Assembly: GCF_004005855.1 (NCBI RefSeq)
Contig: NZ_SACL01000001.1
Location: 62,001-126,000, forward strand
DNA length: 64,000 nucleotides
Reading direction: 5' to 3'
DNA from: Rhodovarius crocodyli
GTDB taxonomy: Bacteria > Pseudomonadota > Alphaproteobacteria > Acetobacterales > Acetobacteraceae
In this document: positions 17,230-25,790 of the stretch, piece after piece
How the letters are laid out: every line of letters starts with the position of its first letter
How positions within the stretch are numbered: the first letter of the stretch is position 1
The notes under the pieces: model-generated
Databases searched by the model: none
Told to the model about the DNA's origin: nothing
What the model saw: the letters and a program-made list of their open reading frames with translations, nothing else
Made by a program: the position numbers and the translations under genes

Positions 17230-18062
17230 CGCCGTGCCTCCCCCTGGTCCGAGATGCGGGCGTAGAAGGCATAGAGGATGAGCGTGACGGTCAGCAGCAC
17301 GATGGTCATCAGGGCCGCCGTCGGCCAGTTGTAGGTCAGCTCCACCTCCCGCTCGATCAGCATGGCGATCATGATGTCCCCCGGGCCGCCCATCAGCGCG
17401 GGCGTGACGAAGAAGCCGAGCGCCAGGATGAAGGTGATCAGCACGCCCGCGATCACGCCATGCAGCGTCAGCGGCATGAATACCTTCAGGAAAACGGTGG
17501 CGGGCGAGGCGCCCATCCCCTCGGCCGCCTGCAGCAGCCGCTGGTCCACCGCCTTCATCGCGGCATAGAGCGTGAGCACCATGTAGGGCAGCAGCACATA
17601 GGTCATGCCGATGATGACGCCGGTGCGGTTGTACATCAGCTGCAACGGCTCATTGATCAGACCGATGCCGAGCAGGATCTGGTTGATCAGCCCGTTGCGC
17701 CCCAGCAGCACCATCCAGGCATAGGTGCGCACGATGGTGCTGGTGAAATAGGGCAGCACGATGCAGAGCAGGATGGCGGTGAACACCAGCCCCTTCGCGC
17801 GGGACAGCGCATAGGACATGGGATAGCCGATCAGCAGCACCAGCAGCGTGACCAGCGCCGCGATCCAGTTGGTGTTCAGGATCGCCCCGCCCACCGCGCC
17901 CGAGAACAGCACCGCGTCGGCTTCCTCCCAGATCTCGGACAGCGTGCCGAGTTCCGCGAGTGAGCCGCCGATGAACCAGCCGATCGGCACCAGAAAGACG
18001 AGCACCAGCAGCAGCAGCGTGGGCGCCAGCAGCAGCCAGGCGGTGAGGCGTGACAAGGGCAT
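17226..18062 (-). CDS. Polyamine-type ABC transporter permease (PotB-like)
   Basis: A 278-residue permease with an N-terminal helix (LLLAPTLLLLVLVFLVPIGW), RTYAWMVLLGRNG and the EAA loop (LLQAAEGMGASPATVFLKVFMPLTLHG). This is the larger PotB-type partner of the next gene. It begins 4 nt after the ATPase stop and overlaps the PotC-like start, so the importer genes are tightly coupled. Confidence 0.88.
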   Translation of the reverse strand: MPLSRLTAWLLLAPTLLLLVLVFLVPIGWFIGGSLAELGTLSEIWEEADAVLFSGAVGGAILNTNWIAALVTLLVLLIGYPMSYALSRAKGLVFTAILLCIVLPYFTSTIVRTYAWMVLLGRNGLINQILLGIGLINEPLQLMYNRTGVIIGMTYVLLPYMVLTLYAAMKAVDQRLLQAAEGMGASPATVFLKVFMPLTLHGVIAGVLITFILALGFFVTPALMGGPGDIMIAMLIEREVELTYNWPTAALMTIVLLTVTLILYAFYARISDQGEARR

Positions 18063-18066
18063 CGCG

Positions 18067-19119
18067 TCAGGCCGCCAGCAGCCGGCTGTCCTCGGCGCGC
18101 CAGTGCAGTGTCACCGGGGCGCCGGGGGCGTGCAGCACGGCGCCGGGGCCATTGACGGCATCCGCCAGCACCGTCGCCCCCTGGCCGACATCCACCGCAT
18201 AGCGCACGACATTGCCGAGGAAGGAGGCATGCAGCACCTGGCCCGGCAGCTGGTTTGGGCCACCCGACGGCGCGGCGGCCGAAACCGTCACCTTCTCCGG
18301 CCGCACGAACAGGGTGGTGCCCTGCCCGGCCCCGGCCTCGATCGCGCCCCCGCCCGGCCCGCGCACCAGCGCACCGTCGCGCGTGACGTCCAGCAGGTTG
18401 GCCTCACCCAGGAAGGCCGCGACGAAGCGGCTGTCCGGCTTCTCATACACCTCACGCGGGGGGCCCATCTGCGCGATCCGCCCGCCATCCATGATGGCGA
18501 TGCGGTCGGACATGGTCAGGGCTTCCTCCTGGTCATGCGTGACGTAGATCGCGGTCATGCCCAGCCGCTGCTGGATCTCCTTGATCTCGACCTGCATGTG
18601 GAAGCGCAGGTTCTTGTCGAGCGCGCCCAGCGGCTCATCCATCAGCACGATGCGCGGATGGGCCACGATGGCGCGCGCAAGGGCCACGCGCTGCTGCTGC
18701 CCGCCCGAGAGCTGGCGGGCATAGCGCGCCTCGAAACCCGTCAGCTTCACCATGGCCAGGGCCTCGGCCACGCGGGCCTGGATCTCGGCCTTCGGTGCGC
18801 CCTTGACGGTCAACGGGAAGGCCACGTTCTCGGCCACGTTCAGGTGCGGGAAGATGGCATAGTTCTGGAACACCATGCCCAGGCCCCGCCCGCGCGGCGG
18901 CACCTGCGTCATGTCCTGCCCGCCCATCACCACGCGCCCCTCATCGGGGATGACGAAGCCCGCCAGCATGGACAGGGTGGTGGTCTTGCCGCTGCCGGAG
19001 GGGCCGAGCAGCGTGAAGAACTCACCGGCCGGGATGGCGAGCGAAACGCCCGCCACCACGGTCTCGGTGCCATAGCGCTTGGTCACCGCCTCAAGGGCGA
19101 CGGAGGCGCCCCCGCTCAA
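18067..19119 (-). CDS. Polyamine-type ABC transporter ATP-binding protein (PotA-like)
   Basis: A ~350-residue ATPase with Walker A GPSGSGKTT, Q-loop MVFQNYAIFPHL, signature LSGGQQQR, Walker B IVLMDEPLGALD and H-loop THDQEEA, followed by a C-terminal TOBE-type domain. It energises the import of the ligand delivered by the preceding binding protein. The start is uncertain: there is no ATG. TTG at 19119 gives a protein starting MSGGASVALEAV; TTG at 19134 overlapping the binding-protein stop is the alternative. The frame extends much further upstream, but that part is antisense-free shadow over the binding-protein gene. Confidence 0.85.
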   Translation of the reverse strand: MSGGASVALEAVTKRYGTETVVAGVSLAIPAGEFFTLLGPSGSGKTTTLSMLAGFVIPDEGRVVMGGQDMTQVPPRGRGLGMVFQNYAIFPHLNVAENVAFPLTVKGAPKAEIQARVAEALAMVKLTGFEARYARQLSGGQQQRVALARAIVAHPRIVLMDEPLGALDKNLRFHMQVEIKEIQQRLGMTAIYVTHDQEEALTMSDRIAIMDGGRIAQMGPPREVYEKPDSRFVAAFLGEANLLDVTRDGALVRGPGGGAIEAGAGQGTTLFVRPEKVTVSAAAPSGGPNQLPGQVLHASFLGNVVRYAVDVGQGATVLADAVNGPGAVLHAPGAPVTLHWRAEDSRLLAA

Positions 19120-19130
19120 CCCCCCGCCTT

Positions 19131-20180
19131 TCAACGCAGCACCCAGCGCGACCAGGCGCGGTTCACGCGGTCGCGGTTGTCCTCCCACCAGTTGATGTTC
19201 TGGTAGAAACCGCTGCGCTGGGAGTTCTCGCCGCCCGGCATGCGGGCCTTTTCCTCGGCGGTCAGGAACTGCTGGGCCTGCTTGTTGGTCGGCCCGTAGA
19301 TCAGCTGCTTGGCGTAGGCCGCCTGCACGTTGGGCTGCATCATGAAGTCGGCCAGCCGCTGCGCGCCTTCCTTGTTGCGCGCATCCTTGAACACGCCCAG
19401 CGCCTGCACCTGGATCATGTGCTCGTTCCAGGTGTAGGCAAGCGGGGCGTTGCGGTCGATCAGCGTCTGCAGGCGGCCGTTCCAGATGGAGCCCAGCACC
19501 ACCTCCTGGTCGGACATCATCTGGGCCGAGAGCGCCCCCGTGTCCCAGAAGCGGCGGATCTGCGGGCGGATGCGCGTCATGGCGCGCAGCGCGCGGTCGA
19601 TGTCGATCGGGTAGATCTGGTCCTTCGGCACGCCGTCGGCCAGCAGCGCGAACTCGAAATTGGGCGAACCCGTCGCGGCATCGGCCAGCATGCGGGGGCC
19701 GGGGAAGCGCCCGGCATCCCAGAACTCGGCCCAGCTGTTGGGGTGGGCGTTCGGGAAGGCCGTCTTGCTGTAGGCCAGCACGGTCGCATAGGTGAAGTTG
19801 CCGCACTGGTAGGTCTTCTTGACCTCGGGCTCGATGTCCTCGGGCTTGGACCAGCGCCACTGGTCATAGGCGATGGGGGCCAGCGCGCCCATGTTCTCGA
19901 GTGCCAGCAGCTGCTTGTCGCCGGTGTCGATCAGGTCCAGCTCGACATTGTTGGCGCGGAACATCGCGATCAGCTTCGCACCCGTGGCCGCCACCGGGCG
20001 GACGGTGATGCCCGTCTCACGCGTGAAGGGGTCATAGACGTGCTGGCGCATGATGTCGTCGTAGACGCCGCCCGGCGTGCGCACGATCACTTCGCCGGCA
20101 GCCTTGGCGCCGCGCAGCGCGGGGGTGGCCAGCGCCGCCCCCAGCAACAGCCGGCGCGGCAGGATCATCGTGTCCGTCAT
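19131..20180 (-). CDS. Periplasmic binding protein of a polyamine-type ABC importer (PotD-like)
   Basis: A 349-residue extracellular solute-binding protein. The N-terminus MTDTMILPRRLLLGAALATPALRGAKA is a signal peptide; the mature part begins AGEVIVRTPGGVYDD and contains the family pattern (VELDLIDTGDKQLLALENMGAL, NSWAEFWD, LADFMMQPNVQAAYAKQ). The ATG at 20180 follows AGAGGG; the longer frame to 20429 overlaps the DadA-like gene. It heads the importer genes and follows the DadA-like gene by 41 nt. Confidence 0.87.
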   Translation of the reverse strand: MTDTMILPRRLLLGAALATPALRGAKAAGEVIVRTPGGVYDDIMRQHVYDPFTRETGITVRPVAATGAKLIAMFRANNVELDLIDTGDKQLLALENMGALAPIAYDQWRWSKPEDIEPEVKKTYQCGNFTYATVLAYSKTAFPNAHPNSWAEFWDAGRFPGPRMLADAATGSPNFEFALLADGVPKDQIYPIDIDRALRAMTRIRPQIRRFWDTGALSAQMMSDQEVVLGSIWNGRLQTLIDRNAPLAYTWNEHMIQVQALGVFKDARNKEGAQRLADFMMQPNVQAAYAKQLIYGPTNKQAQQFLTAEEKARMPGGENSQRSGFYQNINWWEDNRDRVNRAWSRWVLR

Positions 20181-20221
20181 GTGAAGCCCTCTTGTGGTTG
20201 TGCAATCCCGGGTGCCGCGGC

Positions 20222-21478
20222 TCATGCGCCGAAGCGGTCCAAAGCGTAGGCGGCGGGGTCGGCCAGGGGCCGCTCGCCCAGAATGAGGTCGGAGACCAGG
20301 CGCCCGCTCGGCGGGCCGCCCGTCATGCCGAAATGGCCGTGGCCGAAGCACAGGTGCAGGCCGGGCCGCCCCTTCACCGGGCCCAGCACCGGCAGGCTGT
20401 CGGGGGTGGAGGGGCGGGAGCCCATCCACAGCCGCGGCGTGCCGCCCGTGATGCCGGGCAGCAGCGCGGCCAGCAGCCCCATCAGCCGCGCCGCGCGGGC
20501 CTCATCGGGCGGCGCCTCCAGCCCCGCGATCTCCACCAGGCCCGTGGCGCGCAGCCCCTCCTCCATCGGCGTGACGGCGATGGAGCGTGCCTTGTCCATG
20601 ATGGGCAGCGCCGGCATCACGCTGGGGTCGGGCAGCATCAGGTGATAGCCGCGCTCGGCCTCCAGCGGCACATGGATGCCCAGCGGCGCCAGCATCTGCT
20701 TCGACCAGGCACCGCCCGCCACCACCAGTGTCGCGGCCCGGTGGTTGGCGGCGTTGGTCATGACCATCCAGCCGCCGCCTTCTCCCCCGCCTTCTGGGGG
20801 AATGATCTTCATGGCGCGCTCGGCCAGCAGCGTGCCGCCGGCGGCCAGGAAATGATCGGCCAGGCGCCGCACCATGCGCAGCGGGCTGACGGTATGGCCA
20901 TTGCCCGGCAAGAACAGGCCGCGCTTCACGGCGGGCGTGATCCCGGGCAGCAGGGCACGCACGCCCTCCGCATCCAGCACCTCCGCCGCGATGCCGTGGC
21001 GGGCGCGCAGCATCCGGTCACGCGCCGCGGCCTCGGTCTCCCCTTCACTGTCCCACACCTGGACCTGGCCGGTGCGGCGGGCCAGGGCGGCGAAATCCGC
21101 GGCCCCCAGCAGGTCCTGCCAACATCGCATCGTCTGGCCGTTCAGGGCGCGCATGGCATCGCTGACCGCCAGCACGCGCTCCATGCGCCCGGCCATGATC
21201 CAGCGCAGCAGCCAGGGGGCGGCGCGCGGCAGATAGCGCGGGCGCACCACCAGCGGCCCGTCCGGGTCCAGCAGCCATCCCGGCACCTTGCGCAGCATGC
21301 CCGGCTGGGCGATCGGCACCACCGTATCAGGGCTCAGCAGCCCGGCATTGCCGAAGGAGGCCCCGCCCGCCGGCGGCAGCGGGTCGATCACCGTCACCGC
21401 CCGCCCGGCGCGCGCCAGCGGCAGGGCGGCAGAGAGCCCCGCCACCCCCGCGCCGAGGACGATGACGCTGCCCGCCAT
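20222..21478 (-). CDS. FAD-dependent oxidoreductase, D-amino-acid dehydrogenase (DadA)-like
   Basis: A 418-residue DAO-fold flavoprotein with the N-terminal dinucleotide motif VIVLGAGVAGLSAALPLARAG, a GGASFGNAGLLSP segment typical of DadA-type enzymes, and the C-terminal GHGHFGMTGGPPSGRLVSDL pattern. Members oxidise D-amino acids or secondary amines to the 2-oxo acid or imine. It starts 3 nt after the M24-family stop. With the PuuB-like oxidase of the same cluster it provides two amine-oxidising steps. Confidence 0.87.
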   Translation of the reverse strand: MAGSVIVLGAGVAGLSAALPLARAGRAVTVIDPLPPAGGASFGNAGLLSPDTVVPIAQPGMLRKVPGWLLDPDGPLVVRPRYLPRAAPWLLRWIMAGRMERVLAVSDAMRALNGQTMRCWQDLLGAADFAALARRTGQVQVWDSEGETEAAARDRMLRARHGIAAEVLDAEGVRALLPGITPAVKRGLFLPGNGHTVSPLRMVRRLADHFLAAGGTLLAERAMKIIPPEGGGEGGGWMVMTNAANHRAATLVVAGGAWSKQMLAPLGIHVPLEAERGYHLMLPDPSVMPALPIMDKARSIAVTPMEEGLRATGLVEIAGLEAPPDEARAARLMGLLAALLPGITGGTPRLWMGSRPSTPDSLPVLGPVKGRPGLHLCFGHGHFGMTGGPPSGRLVSDLILGERPLADPAAYALDRFGA

Positions 21479-21480
21479 GC

Positions 21481-22617
21481 TCAGCGGTTCACCAGCAGGC
21501 CGCGCGGCAGATGCGTCAGCAATTCGGGGCCGGTTTCGGTCACCAGCACCGATTCACTCAGCGCCGCCCCGCCGGCCGAGGCATAGATGTGAAACACCAT
21601 CCCCGCCTCCATCACCCAATCGGCCTCCGGGTGCAGGATGCGCGTGAAGTCGCTGGTCCGGGGGCCGGCATCGCCGTACAGGCCCAGCGTGTAGCCGGTG
21701 ATGTTGTCGTAGCTCGGCCGCAGCCCCGCCTTCACCACCCCGTCGCGCAGGATGGCATCGACATCCGATCCCTTGGCGCCGGGCTTCATGGCGGCGATCT
21801 GGCGGTCCTGCAGCTCGGCCAGGATCTCGGCGGCGCGTTGGCGTTCGGGTTCCGGTTCGCCCAACACCACGCAGCGCATGACGCGCGAGGAATAGCCGTA
21901 GATACGCGGCGTCAGCTCGATGTGCACCACATCGCCGCTGGCCAGCGGCGCATCGCCCAGATGACCGTGCAGGAAGTCCCAGCCGCGCCCGCCGGTGATG
22001 GGCCCGGGCCGATAGGGGTCGCCGCCCATCTCCACGAAGGTCATCTGCGCGATCTTCGCGGCCTCGCGCTGATTGCCGCCGGGCACGCACACCGCCGCCG
22101 CGCGGCGCGTGGCCTCATCGGCGATGGCGGCAGCCCGGCGCAGCAGCTCGATCTCGGCGGGGGATTTGATCAGCCGCAGCTCGGCCACCACCGCGCCGAT
22201 ATTCACGAACGCAGCGCCCGGCAACGCCGCCTGCATGGCGGCGAAACGGCTGAGCGAGGTGCCGTAGCTGTCGTAGTCGAGCCCGATGCGCGCCTTGTCC
22301 AACCCGCGCGCGCGGAGCGCCGATGCCAGGGCGGGGATCGGGTCCTCCCAGTCGCGGAAGGTCGGGATGTCGCTGATCCAGGTACGCTGCGCGCAGACCG
22401 AGGCGTCGAGCGCGCGGATCAGGAAGAACGGCTCACCCTCCAGCGGGATCGCGACGCAGCGCCAGCGATTGGCGGAACTGCCGAAGCCCGAGACCCAGGT
22501 CATCGCCTCGATCTCATCGAACAGCGCCACATCCACCTCGGCCGCGCGCATCCGCGCCTTCAGCCGGGCCAGACGCGCGTCGAACTCCGCGCGGGTGAAA
22601 TACGGGTGCGCGCCCAT
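21481..22617 (-). CDS. M24 (pita-bread) family protein, creatinase/prolidase-like, metal ligands largely replaced
   Basis: A 378-residue two-domain protein with a creatinase-type N-terminal domain and a C-terminal pita-bread domain. In prolidase-type enzymes five residues (Asp, Asp, His, Glu, Glu) hold two metals. Here the matching positions read HIEL (Glu for Asp), YSSRVMR (no Asp), GYTLGL (Tyr for His), VFHIYAS (no Glu) and SESVLVTE (Glu kept). The family includes metal-free hydrolases such as creatinase and ectoine hydrolase, so a C-N hydrolase acting on a small amide or guanidino compound is more likely than a dipeptidase. Start and stop overlap the neighbours within the amine-oxidation cluster. 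Confidence 0.82.
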   Translation of the reverse strand: MGAHPYFTRAEFDARLARLKARMRAAEVDVALFDEIEAMTWVSGFGSSANRWRCVAIPLEGEPFFLIRALDASVCAQRTWISDIPTFRDWEDPIPALASALRARGLDKARIGLDYDSYGTSLSRFAAMQAALPGAAFVNIGAVVAELRLIKSPAEIELLRRAAAIADEATRRAAAVCVPGGNQREAAKIAQMTFVEMGGDPYRPGPITGGRGWDFLHGHLGDAPLASGDVVHIELTPRIYGYSSRVMRCVVLGEPEPERQRAAEILAELQDRQIAAMKPGAKGSDVDAILRDGVVKAGLRPSYDNITGYTLGLYGDAGPRTSDFTRILHPEADWVMEAGMVFHIYASAGGAALSESVLVTETGPELLTHLPRGLLVNR

Positions 22618-23948
22618 CAGCGGTCCTCCGTGACGGTCCAGCCTTCCAGCCGGTCCTTGATCTGATAGGCGGTGCCGACGACCGGCATGAACCAGGGGTT
22701 GCCGGTGTAGAAGGGGCGCGTGGGGAAGCTGAGGCGCGAGAAGGCCGAGGGGCGGTTGCCCCCGCCCAGGATCAGATGCGCCGCCGCCTTGCCCAGATGC
22801 GTCATGGTCACGACGCCGCTGCCGTTGCAGGCCATGGCGTAGTGCACGCCCTCATTCACGCCGACATGCGGCATCATGTCGAAGGCGAAGGCGACATTGC
22901 CCTTCCAGCTATGGGTCAGCTTCACGCCGCGCAGATCGGGGATCAGATGCGTGAGGAACCGATGCAGGGTGGCGGCGGACCGCTTCGTGTCCGCATCCAT
23001 GAAGCTGGCGCGGCCGCCGAACAGGATGCGCCGGTAATCGGGCGAGGGGCGGAAATAATACAGGATCTTCTTGGTGTCGCCGTAGACGCGCAGATGCGGC
23101 AGGGCCCGGCGCACGCGCTCCTCGCCCAGCTCCTCGGTCGCGATCATGTAGCTCGCGACCGGGATCAGGCGCCGGCGATGCCAGGGCGTCATGGTGCCGG
23201 TATAGCCGTTGGTGCCGAGCATCAGGTGCCTGGCGCGGATCCTGCCCCGGCTGGTCTGCACCATGAAGCCGCCATCGGCCTCACGCGTGTATCCCTGCAT
23301 CTCCACGCCGCTGATCAGCGTGGCGCCGTGGCCCGCCGCCGCGCGCGCCAGGGACTGGGTGTATTTCGCCGGGTGCAGGGAACCCGCGCGCAGCAGCAGC
23401 ATGCCGCCATGGTACCGGGGCGTGTCGATCTCCTCGCCCACGCGCTCCTTCGGCAGGATGAAGGCCTGCTCGCCGCCGGCCTTGTTGATCATCTCGGCGC
23501 GCTTCTTCAGCGCCTCCATCGCCTTGGGCGCATGGGCGCCGACGAAGCGGCCGCAGCGCACATAGTCGCAGTCGAGGTTCTCGCGCTTCACCAGCGCCTC
23601 GAAATCCTCGAAGGCCTGCTCCCCTTCCTCGGCCAGTTCCGCCACGAATTTGGCGCCGAAGGCCTGCTCCAGGTCGCCGCGCGTCTTGCCCAGGCTGCCC
23701 GCGCCAGACAGCGCGCCGCCATTGCGGGATGAAGCGCCCCAGCCGATCGGCTCGCGGTCGATCACCAGCGGCTTCATGCCGTTGCGCGCGAGTTCGAGCG
23801 CGGTGGAAAGCCCGGCGATGCCGCCGCCCACCACCAGCACCTCGGCGGTGTCAGGCAGGGGGGTCTCGGTGGGCGCGGGGGGTGCCGCCTCCCACCAGAA
23901 GGGGCGCTCCTGGAAGCCAGGGGCGAAGGGTGTCTGGGTGTCGCTCAT
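22617..23948 (-). CDS. FAD-dependent oxidoreductase, PuuB/OrdL-like amine oxidase
   Basis: A 443-residue DAO-family flavoprotein with the early FWW motif (RPFWWEAAPPAP), FAD-binding VLVVGGGIAGLSTALELARNG, GWGASSRNGG and a C-terminal CNGSGVVTMTHLGKAAA pattern. This is the gamma-glutamylputrescine oxidase / glycine oxidase-like group that oxidises amines with O2. No PuuA-type ligase is nearby, so a gamma-glutamyl substrate is not supported. It lies 61 nt downstream of the lysR-type gene and shares TGATG with the M24 gene. Confidence 0.87.
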   Translation of the reverse strand: MSDTQTPFAPGFQERPFWWEAAPPAPTETPLPDTAEVLVVGGGIAGLSTALELARNGMKPLVIDREPIGWGASSRNGGALSGAGSLGKTRGDLEQAFGAKFVAELAEEGEQAFEDFEALVKRENLDCDYVRCGRFVGAHAPKAMEALKKRAEMINKAGGEQAFILPKERVGEEIDTPRYHGGMLLLRAGSLHPAKYTQSLARAAAGHGATLISGVEMQGYTREADGGFMVQTSRGRIRARHLMLGTNGYTGTMTPWHRRRLIPVASYMIATEELGEERVRRALPHLRVYGDTKKILYYFRPSPDYRRILFGGRASFMDADTKRSAATLHRFLTHLIPDLRGVKLTHSWKGNVAFAFDMMPHVGVNEGVHYAMACNGSGVVTMTHLGKAAAHLILGGGNRPSAFSRLSFPTRPFYTGNPWFMPVVGTAYQIKDRLEGWTVTEDR

Positions 23949-24009
23949 CAGGGGGGTGAGGCTGCCACGCGCGCGCGGGCTTGCCCCATATCAAATCGTC
24001 ATGAAACCA

Positions 24010-24951
24010 TCATCCGGGACATGACCCTGCCGCATGCGCGGCCACCTCCTCCACCAATTGCCGCGCGGTGGCGCGGATGCTCTGCGCCAGTGCCGCGCGG
24101 CCGAAATTGTCGCGCATCTCCTCGGGCCAGATGATGCGGTAGTCGAAGGTCACGGCCGGCTCGAAGGGGCGCAGCACCAGGCCCAGGTGCAGGCAGCTGG
24201 CGACCGCGAAGGCATCGGCCACCGTCACGCCGTTGCCCGCCGCCGCCATGGCCACGGCCCCCACCGTCATGCGGCATTCCACCGCCTCGTCCGGGCGGGC
24301 GCCGCTGTGCATCAGCGCGTCATCCACCCGCGCCTGGCGGCCTTCCTCCCGCGACAGGGCGATATAGGCCTCGCCGTCCAGGTCGGCGGCGCGCACCACG
24401 GGTCTGGCGGCGAAGCGGTGGCCCGGCGGCATCACGCACCAGGCGCGCGTGCGCATCAGCGGCGCGGAGCGCACGCCCGGAATGCGCGGCAGGCCGTTGC
24501 TGATGCCGATATCCGCCTGGCGGGAGGAGACGAGCCCCAGCACGCCGCCGGCCGCGCGGGAATGGATCGACATCGTCTCCCGCCGGCCGGAGGTACGCCA
24601 GGCGGCGATGGCGCGCGGCAGCAGGCTCAGGGTCAGGGTGGGCAGGCTGGCCATCACGATGCGGCGCGGCGCCTGGGCGCGCAGCCGCTCGGCCAGGGCC
24701 GTCACCTCGTCGATGCCGATAAAGACGCGCTCGGTTTCCTTGTGCAGGGCCTCGGCCATCGCATTGGGCACCAGCCGGCCGCGCACGCGCTCGAACAGCG
24801 CGAAGCCCGCGATCTGTTCGATCTGGGAAAGAAGCCGGCTGACCGCGGGCTGGGAGGTGCCCAGCATGGCCCCCGCCCCCGTGACGGAACCCGTGCGCAT
24901 GATGGCGCGGAATGCTTCCAGGTGCCTGAATTCGAGGGATCTGCTGGCCAT
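24010..24951 (-). CDS. LysR-family transcriptional regulator
   Basis: A ~313-residue LysR-type regulator: N-terminal helix-turn-helix (FRHLEAFRAIMRTGSVTGAGAMLGTSQPAVSRLLSQIE) and a periplasmic-binding-protein-like effector domain with MPPGHRFAARPVV. It is divergent from the paoABC-like operon and upstream of, and in line with, the amine-oxidation/import cluster, so it may control both. The ATG at 24951 gives the normal N-terminus; in-frame ATGs at 24981 and 25035 give unusual extensions and none has a strong ribosome binding site. Confidence 0.85.
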   Translation of the reverse strand: MASRSLEFRHLEAFRAIMRTGSVTGAGAMLGTSQPAVSRLLSQIEQIAGFALFERVRGRLVPNAMAEALHKETERVFIGIDEVTALAERLRAQAPRRIVMASLPTLTLSLLPRAIAAWRTSGRRETMSIHSRAAGGVLGLVSSRQADIGISNGLPRIPGVRSAPLMRTRAWCVMPPGHRFAARPVVRAADLDGEAYIALSREEGRQARVDDALMHSGARPDEAVECRMTVGAVAMAAAGNGVTVADAFAVASCLHLGLVLRPFEPAVTFDYRIIWPEEMRDNFGRAALAQSIRATARQLVEEVAAHAAGSCPG

Positions 24952-24988
24952 CGGGCCAAGGTCGCGGCGAAGCGCGGGCATGGTCAAG

Positions 24989-25023
24989 CGGCAATGCCGG
25001 CCAGGGGCACGGCATTCATGAAT
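24989..25023. promoter_or_regulatory. Palindromic sites in the lysR/pao divergent region
   Basis: The 206-bp gap holds CGGCAATGCCGG (24989-25000), a 12-bp near-palindrome identical to the core of the palindrome at 4725-4736, and ATTCATGAAT (25014-25023), a perfect 10-bp palindrome with a related TTCATGCATT at 25068-25077. LysR-type proteins usually bind such symmetric elements between themselves and a divergent target. The motifs are seen; binding by this LysR is inferred. No convincing -35/-10 pair was found. Confidence 0.4.
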
Positions 25024-25157
25024 CCTGTTCACCACGTCATCCGGGCCGCCGCACTAAAACCCGGGCGTCCTTCATGCATTCTACATCCAGACATGCCGGA
25101 GACCGCAGCGCCTGGCGCGCGGCTTCCCAACGCCCCCTCCAGACAGGATCCCAGCCC

Positions 25158-25790
25158 ATGCCCGGATCACCTGACATCGGCACCAGCCGCCGAGACGTCT
25201 TTCTTGCCGGCGCGGCCTGCGCCGCCGCCCCTGGCGCCGCCGGCGCCCATGCCCAGAACGCCGCGGCGGCGGAAGCGCCCTCGATGACCGGCGTGGCCTT
25301 CACGGTCAACGGCACGCCGCGCAACCTGGTGCTGGACACCCGCACCACCCTGCTGGACGCGCTGCGTGAGCACCTGCACCTGACCGGTAGCAAGAAGGGC
25401 TGCGACCACGGCCAGTGCGGCGCCTGCACCGTGATGGTGGGCGGGCGGCGCATCAATGCCTGCCTGTCGCTCGCGGTGATGCATGAGGGCGATACGATCA
25501 CCACCATCGAGGGGCTGGGCACGCCCGGCGACCTGCACCCGATGCAGTCCGCCTTCATCAGCCATGACGGCTATCAGTGCGGCTATTGCACGCCGGGGCA
25601 GATCTGCTCCTCCGTCGCCATGCTGGAGGAGATCAAGGCCGGCATCCCGAGCCATGTCAGCGGCGACCTCAACCGCGTGGCGCTGAGCGAGGCCGAGATC
25701 CGGGAGCGCATGAGCGGCAACATCTGCCGATGCGGCGCCTATTCCAACATCGTCGAGGCCATCGTCGAGGTGGCGGGGAGGCAGGCATGA
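25158..25790 (+). CDS. paoA: Aldehyde oxidoreductase [2Fe-2S] subunit (PaoA/YagT-like), Tat-exported
   Basis: A 210-residue iron-sulfur subunit of a xanthine-oxidase-family enzyme. The N-terminus has a Tat signal ([11 protein letters not shown]). Plant-type cluster ligands are Cys82, 87, 90 and 102; the second cluster is held by Cys141, 144, 190 and 192 (CGYC and CRC motifs). In E. coli PaoABC this subunit carries the assembled enzyme to the periplasm, where aromatic and other aldehydes are oxidised. The ATG at 25158 is chosen since it places the Tat motif near the N-terminus. The stop overlaps the next gene. Confidence 0.9.
   Translation: MPGSPDIGTSRRDVFLAGAACAAAPGAAGAHAQNAAAAEAPSMTGVAFTVNGTPRNLVLDTRTTLLDALREHLHLTGSKKGCDHGQCGACTVMVGGRRINACLSLAVMHEGDTITTIEGLGTPGDLHPMQSAFISHDGYQCGYCTPGQICSSVAMLEEIKAGIPSHVSGDLNRVALSEAEIRERMSGNICRCGAYSNIVEAIVEVAGRQA

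Noticed and set aside
18067-19860. Full-length use of the long frame for the PotA-like ATPase
   Set aside because: The upstream ~245 codons overlap the binding-protein gene on the same strand in another frame and have no ATPase-like sequence.
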